NCBI GenBank assembly: GCA_002914805.1
Contig: JXTB01000335.1
Location: 76,360-140,359 of the forward strand
From: Parasponia andersonii
Lineage: Eukaryota > Streptophyta > Magnoliopsida > Rosales > Cannabaceae
DNA: 64,000 nt
Direction of reading: 5' to 3'
Below, piece after piece: positions 49,891 through 59,544 of the stretch. Each line of letters begins with the position of its first letter. Position 1 is the first letter of the stretch. The position numbers were made by a program, and so were the translations under genes. Below the pieces are notes generated by a model. That model was not told where the DNA came from. It searched no databases and worked only from the letters and a program-made list of their open reading frames with translations.

Positions 49891-52014
49891 ATGTGCTATA
49901 AGGACTATAAGGACATTTTCCCGCCATATGAAGCTCTAAGATAGATTTTGTACGCTTCTCAAAAATCAAATACCAAATCTTTTCCCTCCAAATGTGAACT
50001 TTCTCTGATTTTTTTTTCTTTTTTTTTTTTGGTTTATGCTCTCTCCATCCATGCCTTTAATTTAATTTTGCTAATTTTATTTTTTTTGTTACTTGCAAAA
50101 GTAATTTAATAAATATACATATACATACTTTATCAAAAAAATATACATATACATACATCTACAATATTATTTATGGCTCATGTGTTTTCTTTTTTCTTTT
50201 TTTCCCCCCTCAAAACTTGGAGTATAAGTAGTGTTTCATTAATTATTTCTTTGCACTCTATTTCACGACAGCGGAACTCTCATTATTATATTAATTTATA
50301 CGAGATTTAAATTACTATCATTATTATATTAATTTATATGAGGTTTAAATTATGATAAAAATTAATAACAATAAAGGTATAATGTCTTTATCAGTAACGT
50401 TAGAAACACACAAATTATATAAGAAATTTACAAAATAACATAATATGTACTTTAACTGCTCATGTCACGATGGTTAAAATACATCTCACTCTTAAATTAA
50501 TGTATGTAAGTTTTGTGCGTGACTGTAGCAATCCTCGTATAGTCACGTGCTTATTATCTAAACTAAGTCTAAAAACTTATGTGATTGCATATATAATTAG
50601 TTTCGTGAAAAGTTATAGTGAAACATTTGTAGCTAATATCGATATATTTGTCTCGTGTAAGGGAAACTACAGCTCAAATATACACTAGAGCCAACTATTT
50701 AAACATTGCTGAAGTGGGTGTAAGCTTTGATCGATGTGGGATAATAAAAATTAGAATTTGAGCCTGTAGTGAAGAAGCGATAAGAACATATAACTAAAAT
50801 TTAAGAAAAATAACATGTGAGGATTTAAGTAAAATTACATATGAGTCATAGGTTCGAGTCACGACGATTCAATTTGAGTATGTCATTTTTTTTTTTTTCA
50901 TATAACGTTTTTTTATTGTTTAATAATATAATAACATAAAGGATATGGAATATGAGATGAAAACCCAAAACAAAACAAAGAGTTATGAATTGAGAAAAAC
51001 GTGTGATTTGGTTTGTAGGAAAAAGTACATAGATAGCCCTTTTTAAGTATATTTTCATAAATACTCATTTTTTATTTTTGTTTCAACAATACTAATTTTT
51101 ATACCCATTTTTTTGGAGAAATATATACAAGTATTTTTAAAGTGAGATGCATATTATGGTATATATTTGATAAATAAAAATTATACATAAAACTAGTATA
51201 TATTTCAAAATACATACCACATGTATAAATTTGTATTATAAATGTAAACTATGTGTAAAAATTTATGTTGGAAAACAAATACTGCATGTATTTTAAACAT
51301 GAAATATATGCCTAAAAAATAGACGTTGTAAAATATAAGCCACAAAAATGGATAGTAATTGTAAATTTCTCTTATCTCTTGTTTGTTGCATGTTTTAGCC
51401 CAATAGACATATAATTTAGGGCTTTTTAGCTAAATGACTAAACTTTGGCTTCAAATGTAAAAAATGACTACTTTTAAAACATTATTAAAAAATGGTCAAG
51501 CTTCAGCTTTACAAAATGGTTGGGCTTATCAACGTCATTCTGAAGTATATCTGTTTATGGAAAGAAAAAAAAGATTATACATTAATAAAATTAATATACT
51601 AACACACATTAATTAATATACTAATATATAGTTGATAAAATGATGGACACAAATTGATGTACACTATATAATTAATATAGAAATAAAATTAATATACAAA
51701 TAATGGGCTTATAACAAAATGACCCAATTTGTTGGGCTCATTTTAAGTAAATGTTATTTTTCAAATGATATACTAAGTATAAAATATAAATATTTTCAAT
51801 ATAAAAACTAATATAATTAGTACATGAATATACCAAGTGTAAAAATACATATACTCGAACATTTAACTATAAAAAGAGAAAACGAACTTTTGTTAAAATA
51901 AAATATGAAAAGAAGACACTTACTCTAATTTCCCAAAAAAAAAAACATATGATCTAAAAATGGCCATTTGGCAAAACAAGATAAAATTTTGATTATGTAA
52001 GCAAATAGATATGG
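49891..52014. other. AT-rich spacer upstream of UBR7
   Basis: Contains a 36-bp tandem duplication (attattatattaatttata blocks at about 50281 and 50318). A B-box-like aggttcgagtcacgac at 50851 could be a SINE or tRNA relic, but its A box is not visible. No gene. Confidence 0.45.
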
Positions 52015-52139
52015 TATAAATTATCGACCCATATATTGTTTTGTCAAGAGTTTTTCGAGATTATATTTGTTTAGTTGAATTTTCAACCGCTTATGGGGGG
52101 TAAATTTATTTGCATTGAATGTATTAAAATCACGGTATT

Positions 52140-52690
52140 GTAAAAACTCTAACCATTCTTCTTTCCACTACATAAATCCCGTTCATCCCATACATTAAGA
52201 TTTTCCATCTGTCGAGGAGGGAGATCTCAGTCTTTTTCTCCGGCAAGACTTTTTATTTTGTTATTTTCTTTTTTAATTATCATTCTCTATGTATGATGGT
52301 ATGAGACACTATAAATTTAGATCTAAAGGTGTTTTGTCTTATCTGATTATAGATATGTGAGTTTTATTTATTTTTTTATTATTTTCATGTAGTTTTTCAT
52401 GGCTCTCTTTTAGCTTTGAGATTTTTCTAGTCCTAAAAGTTCTTATGAGGTTGAATATTAATTTATATTAAAGATCGTCACACAATTAGTCAGAAAAACT
52501 AACTGGAATAGTGGAGGATAATTTTGAAGAGCCAAAAGACTGTCTCGTAAAGCTCTAGGTACACCATTTGTTTCCTTTTGTATTTTCTCTCAAATCTTTA
52601 GTCCAATATAATGATTTTGTCGATTATTCGTTTACCATAATGAGTTATTTATATTTTGATTATTATACTGAATTATTTTTTTGTTAAATG
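52140..52690. other. Unidentified insertion in the decayed arm
   Basis: This stretch is absent from the matching place in the intact arm (near 39430). It includes a GC-richer block (tctgtcgaggagggagatct, 52209) and a CT-rich leader-like part, but no domain or terminal repeat that I recognise. Confidence 0.4.
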
Positions 52691-52815
52691 AAAATTTCAA
52701 TTGATTAAAAAATATATCTTTCACCAAGTAGTTTTGACTTGTTGTATTTGACAATGGAAAAGTCAAAATGAAATTCCAATTTGAAAAGGTTTAAATTGTA
52801 GCTTACAAGAATAAA

Positions 52816-53180
52816 TTAGGTATGTTTGGTTCAATTATTCTATTCCATTAAAATAAAAAACTTATTTGAATAAGTGTTTGTTTCAATAATTCTAATTTTT
52901 TCATTCAAATGGTATTTTAGAATGAGTATTTATTTCAACAATTCAGTTTTTCAATTCAAATGGTCTATCAATCATATCAACCATTCGAATGGATTTTTTG
53001 TATCTTAGCTGAGAATAAAAGGGAGAATGTGTTTTTGAATGGGTCTATTCCAATTCTCTTATTTTAATTGCAACACAGTCTACCATTTTTCCACTCAAAT
53101 ATCTCTAATTTCAATTATAACACATTTTAGAATTTTCATTTAAATATACTCATTCAAATGGGTAAACCAAACAAAGCTCT
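52816..53180. mobile_element. hAT-like MITE
   Basis: The ends are TAGGTATGTTTGGTTCAA on the left and, in reverse complement, TAGAGCTTTGTTTGGTTTAC on the right, an imperfect inverted terminal repeat of the TTTGGTT class. Internal sequence repeats 'attcaaatgg' motifs. The intact arm lacks it near 39350, which supports insertion after the duplication. Confidence 0.6.
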
Positions 53181-53988
53181 ATTGAGGTTTTGTGAATTAA
53201 AGTGGAAACACGAGATTAAGTACCTATTTTTTTTTTTATTTCTGGCCCGAATCTGTGCAATAAGGAACTTAGTAACCGTATTTTTAGGTATAAAACTATA
53301 ATCTTTTCACTGACAGGTTATGGACCCATGGTTGAAGGTTGAAATTGAAAGACTTACTGAGTTTCAAGGCCTATTGATAATTTGAGGAATAAAGGCCCAA
53401 AAAAGCCGAAGCTAAATCAGGACAAGAACCCGTTTTTGCATAATTTTAAACAAAATAACTAGAAAAATATTGAGAATTCACTGTTATTAGATACTACAAT
53501 TCAGAATCATTTAACTCAAATTTATGATACTAAATTAAAGGAAAAACACAATAGTAATAATAAACTGTAGCAAAACAATCCCCTCATTTTCCAATATTTC
53601 AAACATCATTTCACTCTAGTTGATATATCCTTTTTTGAAAAAAAAAAACAAAAAGATGAGAGTTCGATGTCATTCCATTTTATTAGATGTAACACAATAT
53701 CCTCAATAGTTCATCAATATTTCATAGTTTACATTTATATATACACATATGTATGTATAACATAAACTTCATTTGTTAACTACTACTTAAAGATCAACCC
53801 CATTATATACAGATCTAACAATGCTAGAAATACCAGTATAAGAGAACTATTTTCTTCTCTCTTTATTTTTTTCTAAAGAGAATTTAGAATTGGTATTTGA
53901 TCTTTTATAATAGCATCTAATGTTATTCATTTCAAAATGAAACTTTGGTACTACTAACTAGCACTATGAATCCTACTTGTTATAATGG

Positions 53989-54443
53989 CTAAAACTCTTC
54001 AGGAAATGCTATGAAGCATTTTTCCATTATAAGTAATACTTAATGGACGAACAACAACATATACTCGGTTCACCGGAATCTGTACGAGCTCTCGAGCGAC
54101 GTCGTTGAACTCAAGAACTCTTTCTTCTTTGCACCTCGATAAAAGTCAAGCGGCATCTTATTTCGTCATAAGAACTTTCATTCTCAATACTCATTTCTCT
54201 TCTTCGGATGAATCCATGCTTGTTCTTTTACCATTAGTAGCAGTAGTACAAGTAGTACATATTTTTTCTCCCAAGTCCATCTTGATAAAGGGTTCTGAGC
54301 TCTCAAAGGAATTTGTTCAGATTGTTCTTTTCTTTACTCAACTCATCTCTATATATTATGTCTTTGACATTGGTTTTTTTGTGGTCTAGTAACATTTCAT
54401 CTGTTGAAATTCTGTTGAGGAAAGCTACCAAAGAGTTCAACAT
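53989..54443 (-). pseudogene. Decayed duplicate of the 155-aa gene
   Basis: Reading from the ATG at 54443 the first ~38 codons match the gene at 38098-38565 almost base for base (MLNSLVAFLNRISTDEMLLD). Then a small deletion in the Lys-rich part shifts the frame and brings a stop at about codon 47. Further stops appear in the conserved block (for example a TAA where the live gene has CAA in TKQE). Promoter, leader and 3' flank were duplicated too, so this was a DNA-level copy and not a retrocopy. Non-functional as a protein gene. Confidence 0.85.
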
Positions 54444-54606
54444 TTTTCTTTTCCTTAGAGTGAGAGAGAGATTAAAGACGATAATTAGTGCTGAGATGGG
54501 GTATTGTTCATTAATGATGAAGATGGTTTATTTTTATATAGGGTAGTAAGAGAAAGTTAAAGGAATACATTGTTTTAGAAAGAGAATATCCGATATTTTT
54601 TAGTAG

Positions 54607-56483
54607 TTTTTTTTTTTTTTGCTGAAGGAAGACCATTGAACAAAAGCAAGAAACAATGAGGCCGAGGGAATAGAACAACCACCCTCTAAGTTAAGAAATA
54701 AAATCTTATTCGCGGTTCGAAAGATTCAAGACGACACATCAGTAAGAAAAAATATCCCAAAAGAAAGAGTCGAGATTGTCTAAGCTGTTGTGTTATGAGC
54801 TACAAAATTATTTCTCATATGAATATAAGACAGCTAGAAGAACCCAAAATGAGTAAGTAATTACTTTTCTTAAGATGTCATATCTTTAATATCTTAATGA
54901 TAGTCTTCATCATTCCCTTCAAAACCTTTTGTAGCGTTCTTACAGTCACTCTTCACCACTACAGATGTCCAATTGTTTATGATAACGTGGTTGAGAGCCA
55001 TCAAAATGGCTTTAACTTCAACTACCAAAGAGTTGATTTCACTATATTTTTCAGTTATTATAATCAACACTGAACCATTAGAGTCTCTAGTTATCATTGC
55101 AATTGTAGAGTAATCTTCTCGAACAGCTACATCCGCATTGAGTTTGATGCATGGAGATGAAGGAGGTTGCCAACCGTCATGCCCAATGTCATGCAGTGTC
55201 TTCACGGAGCACAAAATCTAGGAGTAAAAGTTATAACTCCTCAAAATCCTTCTTACTAGTTGATCCAGATCTGATATGGGTTTATTATGAATAATATAAT
55301 TTCGTTCTAGCCAACTCCCCTAAATACAGATAGAGGAAAAAAAAAATATAATATTTTCATAGTCAATCAAAGGTCCTAATATATGATTATCTGATAAAAA
55401 TAAAGTAGCAATATCTGCTATGGAGCTGACCTGGAAATAATCCACTCGAATACCCCACCTGGATGGAAACCACAATCGTTTGGACAACTCACAAGACCAA
55501 AAGAGATGGTAGATGGTTCCTTCATGTTGATCACATATTGGACACAAAGTAGTTCCAATATCGAATATTGAAGCAAGCCTAGACTGTATTGGTAGCGCAT
55601 TAACAAGGATTCTCCATAAAAGAAGCTTGTGTCTGGGGTGAATCTTAGCCTTCCAAATATTCCGCCAACAAACCAGAGGTATTGTTATCAGGTGTGAATT
55701 TGCTTTGTTGTAAGGTTCAATGAGCTGACTTGAGAGAAAATTCTCGTTTGTCGAAGGAACCTAAATCCACCCCTTAGATCCACCAGTAGCTAGTATAGGA
55801 GTCTTTCGAATTGCTTTCACCGACGCAAGGCTGAATAAGGCATTTAGTTTCAATAAGTCCCAACTACCATTACCTCCCACAAGATAGGCCACGTTTAGAT
55901 CAAGTTAGGTTTTCATGTTATCTTTAGGCCGTGACTTGTAGCCTTCGAGAAATGGCACCCAAGGATCCCTCCAAATATCGATGGAACAACCATTCCTAAT
56001 CTTTTTGCATGCTTCCTGATGGATGATATCTCTGGTAGCCAAAATTGATTTCCAAGTCCAGGAGTTCGAAGGCTTGGCTTGAATGGAGAAAAAATCTTCC
56101 CCTTTTAGGTACTTAGCTTGAACTAGGGAAGACCAAATAGAGTTTGTTCCTTTTAGAAGATCCCAATCCCATTTTTCTAGGAAGCATCTATTAATCTCAT
56201 ATGTCTAATGAAATCCCAAGATTTTAGGTAAACATAAAGAGTCCCAAGACTTCAGATAAAGGTTCCTATTTCCCGATGAAAATCTCCACCAAAAATCATG
56301 AATCGCAATATCAATAATTATAAAGATTTTTTTAGGCACTGGGGATCATCGTAAGAGCATAAAATAGTATGGCCATGGCTATAGATTTAGTTAATACATA
56401 TGTACATGCTCGAGAAAAAACGTGACCTTTCCATCCAGCTAATTGGGTCTGAACCTTATTGCAGATAAAGTGCAAGTCTTTCG
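54607..56483 (-). mobile_element. 5'-truncated LINE with RT C-terminus, zf-RVT and RNase H parts
   Basis: Read on the minus strand: a reverse-transcriptase C-terminal part (QTQLAGWKGHVFSRA; later SCSIDIWRDPWVPFLEGYK-like at about 55930-56010), a zinc-binding zf-RVT segment (CPICDQHEGTIYHLFWSCEL, about 55480-55540), an RNase H-like segment (LNADVAVREDYSTIAMITRD with later Glu and KSDCK, about 54900-55150), a short 3'UTR and a 14-base poly-A (54607-54620 as T). A 9-bp target-site duplication ttttagtag flanks it (54598-54606 and 56484-56492), confirmed by the uninterrupted sequence in the intact duplication arm near 37880. The frame has several stops, so the element is dead. Confidence 0.85.
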
Positions 56484-56660
56484 TTTTAGTAGCTCGTTTT
56501 GTTCTAAGAATAAAGATTTAATAATAAAATATAGATATTTGACGACTAAAATTGTCCCAAAATAAAATAAAATACAATTTCATACAGACTAAGACTTAAA
56601 ATGTGATGAATGTCTCGATTCACAATAAGCAAAAGCAGATTAAATGAAAAAAAAAAAAAA

Positions 56661-57217
56661 AAAAAAAGCAAAAGTAGGTGAAATTACATATCTTTTAAAA
56701 TATTAAAATTTTAAGATACATAGAGTTACTAGCAAGTGAGATAAAGCATTGTTAAGTTTAAAAAGAAAGGCGATTACATACTAGGTATTATGCACAAATC
56801 TTTCAAAGAGCCCGACCTCTTATTTTCAGGCATTTTGTTAATGGTGCAAGTCTTTGAACATTAGATACATCAACTCAAATCGAATCAAATCGTACGTAAA
56901 TATAATAAATTTTGACAATATATAACATTTTCACTACACATTAGGTTGATGGAAATTTCTTTTCTGCATTTATTCTTATGCAAAATTATTTATTAACATG
57001 AGAAAATTGATGAAAATCTAAAGGTTGAAATAAATTTACCACTGGTAGAAAATATTTACCACATTCTTGCTTGGACCGTGAAGCTTGCTTGGGTTCAAAT
57101 CTTAGGAACTTCACTTTGTATTTTTTGTCAATTGAGGCTACTTTTAGTTAGGCCAATTTACATAAATTTATAATATTTTTTTCAAGAAAACATTTATTAG
57201 TATGGAATTCACTCGTT
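56661..57217. other. Spacer with a SINE/tRNA-like trace
   Basis: Contains a poly-A run at about 56648-56667 and a B-box-like gggttcaaatctt at 57089, but no complete SINE could be delimited. Confidence 0.35.
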
Positions 57218-57555
57218 GCAATAAGAATTACCACTCTTGTTGTGGTAGTTACACAAACTTTACTGTTGATAAATTTTAAACAACAAATTGGTTTCAATAT
57301 ATCTATTTCCTTTTTAATAGAAGAGTAGTGCAATAAGAATTATCACTCTTGTTGTGATAGTTACACAAACTTCACCATTGATAAATTTTAAAGAACAAAT
57401 ATGTTTCAATATATCTATTTCCTTTTTTATAGAAGAGTATTGCAATAAGAATTAACACTCTTGTTGTGGTAGTTACACAAACTTCATTGTTGATAAGTTG
57501 AATACAACAAACAGGTTTCAATATATCTATTTCTTTTTTAACAGAAGAGTAGTGT
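57218..57555. repeat. Three tandem copies of a 112-bp unit
   Basis: Units start with gcaataagaatta at 57218, 57330 and 57442, a spacing of exactly 112 bp. Each contains actcttgttgtggtagttac and ends with tttcaatatatctatttc and an agaagagtagt-like end. The copies differ by only a few bases, so the array is fairly young. Confidence 0.9.
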
Positions 57556-57579
57556 TAAGGGACTGAAATCACATGTCCC

Positions 57580-57695
57580 CTTTTTGTCACTCTCCATGTT
57601 CCCCCACTTAAAAAATGTCACCTCATAAAAAACTACTAACTCATTTTTTAACAGAGTTAGCCCGCAATTACCTTTCCATCTAGCTTCCCTTCCTT
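57580..57695 (+). repeat. Long inverted arm, left
   Basis: About 110 bp (ctctccatgttc, tgtcacctcataaaa, ttaacagagttag, ctacctttcc-type blocks) that recur in reverse complement at 63080-63190. The two arms face each other across 5.4 kb. They may be termini of one large element or two independent copies of a repeat. Confidence 0.65.
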
Positions 57696-57734
57696 ATTAT
57701 TCCTTCATTTCTCTATTGTTTAATGTTTTGTTAT

Positions 57735-58650
57735 GAAAAATTCGCAAGGGAACGAAATCGCAAAAACAAGTAATATAATGACAAGTGAAGATATCGTCTC
57801 ACGAAGATTGATTATCTAAAATTTCCTACTAATTACTGAAATTTGATTAACCTTAATTTTATCTAACAAATTAAAATTAAAAAAATAAAGAAATTAAAAT
57901 AAAAGTACTAATAATAAAAATAAAATTAAAAACAAAATACGTAAGCAAATAAATTATCAGAAAATGAATACAGAAAAATATCTCAGAAAATGAATAGAGA
58001 AAAATATCAATGCAAAATAACCTAGGACACCAACTTCATTCTCCTAGTCCTCTTGATTTTCTATTTTTTCTTCTTATTCCAATTAATTTACCCAAGTGCC
58101 AATTAGAATATCCTAATGTATATTACTAATCTCTTCAAAAACTTAGTAATAATATCTTCACTTAATAATTTATTATATTTCTATGTAAATTGAATTAAGC
58201 AAAAAATTCATTAAGTTCTATGATTTCTTTTAAAATTTCATAAACTTATGAGTATATTTTTATCCAATACAATTTATGTTATTATATTCATAAATATATT
58301 TTAAGTCCACTCTTTCAATTCAATCTAAAAATTTCTAATCGATTAATTGAGTAGTCAATTCAATCAAACGAATTACGCACAAATAGAATAAGCATTTGGT
58401 AATGTAAATAATTAGAATTAAAAATCAACTAAAAAAACTTAAGAATTACAATTTAGATGATTGATATCCTAGAAGCAAAAATTTAATTCATGACTAAATA
58501 AATAAAAACTAAAATAATTAATTTAAACATCCTTAAAAAACAAAAACTATAACATAAAAATCAAATCAAATAAAGAAATAGAAACTCCACTCCACCGCTG
58601 CTTTCTCGCTCTTTGACTACAGTATTTCTCTCTTACGAGAACAGTGTCTT
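57735..58650. repeat. Dispersed repeat with the 'CGCAAG...CGAAATCG...AAGTAATATAA' start
   Basis: It starts aattcgcaagggaacgaaat (57740) and acaagtaatataatgacaag, then a long A-rich body and an end rich in CCACTCCACCGCTGC near 58590. I recall similar sequences scattered widely in eudicot genomes as pieces of non-autonomous retroelements, but cannot assign the family from sequence alone. Confidence 0.35.
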
Positions 58651-58661
58651 TTTTTTGGAAA

Positions 58662-59022
58662 ATTATCATTTTTATACTATGTATTTTGATATTTTGTTCA
58701 GTTTATATTTTCAGTTTTAGTTATTATCAATATTGATTCTTAGATTTAATATTTGTTACAAATTTCTACCCCGACACTAATTTAGAACAATTAATTTACC
58801 AAGCTGATTTAATAAATTTATTATCATATCGGTTTTTATATGGTTTATTTTTATTTTTTAAAACGAAAATTTGATAAATTAACTGCTTTAAATTAATGTC
58901 AAAGTATAAATTTGTAACAGATTTCAAATCTAAAGGTTAATGTTGATAATAACCAAAACAGAAGGTATAATTTAAACAAAATATTAAAATACAGGTATAG
59001 ATATAAAAGTGATAATATATTT
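58662..59022. mobile_element. MITE with ~150-bp inverted termini
   Basis: The left arm (attatcatttttatactatg, ttttgatattttgttcag, agttattatcaatattgatt) pairs with the reverse complement of the right arm (TTATCACTTTTATATCTATA, TTTAATATTTTGTTTAAA, GGTTATTATCAACATTAAC). Nearly the whole 360 bp can fold back. No coding content. Confidence 0.7.
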
Positions 59023-59159
59023 TTTTTTTTTCTCACGTGCTTTTATATCGGAAAAAAAAAGGCTGTAGTAGAGTTTTTTTGTTGGATTCTTATACTCAAT
59101 TCTAATGTGCCAATTTTCTAATTTATCGCTTTTCATTTTTCTCTTTTTTCCCCCTTCTT

Positions 59160-59500
59160 TGTGATACTTGCGGATTATCCCGTACGGATAGATTCCACGA
59201 GCTCGACTCGTTCTGGGCATTTAATTGGCTGGAAGTAGGAGTTGACTCCATGCACTACTGTGGCAAAATATTATGGCAGCAAGGAAAGGTTGTACAGGTG
59301 TCACAGAGCACTGGATCCGACAATTGGAGAAGAGCACTACTGCAGCTGTCACGCGGGGCCCACCGTCTCCTGCTTGCTGCCGCCTCACGCGCTACTTTCG
59401 GCGTGCAATACACGCGCACACCGATTATCCAAGGATCTTGATCCAACGGTCGACACAAGAGTCTGTCCTTTCATTCTTCAGTCTCGCATTTGGGCTTCAA
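59160..59500 (+). other. Orphan GC-rich, promoter-like island
   Basis: This stretch is clearly richer in G+C than everything around it and has several CpG-bearing words (gtcacgcggggcccaccgtc, cacgcgcacaccgattatcc). GGGCCCAC is a TCP/site-II type promoter element and GATCCAACGG is common in plant promoters. A C/T-rich leader-like run (tctgtcctttcattcttcag) follows at 59461. No protein-like frame continues; overlapping short frames on both strands are a GC effect. It looks like a gene promoter whose body has been lost or replaced by the repeat array that starts at about 59545. Confidence 0.4.
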
Positions 59501-59544
59501 TTTTTCCCAAGCATATTCTCCTTTTTTCTTTCTTCATTTTCTTT

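Larger units (their letters stand above)
52015..56660 (-). repeat. Inverted segmental duplication, decayed arm with three insertions
   Basis: The reverse complement follows the order of 37700-39550. Matches are at 56520-56660, then 53190-54606, then 52690-52815, then 52015-52140. The gaps between these blocks are filled by a LINE (54607-56483), a hAT-like MITE (about 52816-53180) and a ~550-bp AT-rich insertion (about 52140-52690). The arms are separated by about 12.5 kb holding the 108-aa gene and UBR7. Confidence 0.8.

Noticed and set aside
50845-50866. Possible tRNA or SINE B box (aggttcgagtcacgac)
   Set aside because: No A box at suitable distance, no tail and no flanking duplication.
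54105-54546. Plus-strand frames of 77 and 94 residues
   Set aside because: They are antisense to the decayed duplicate of the 155-aa gene.
57066-57110. Possible tRNA gene around gggttcaaatctt
   Set aside because: No cloverleaf can be folded and no A box is seen.
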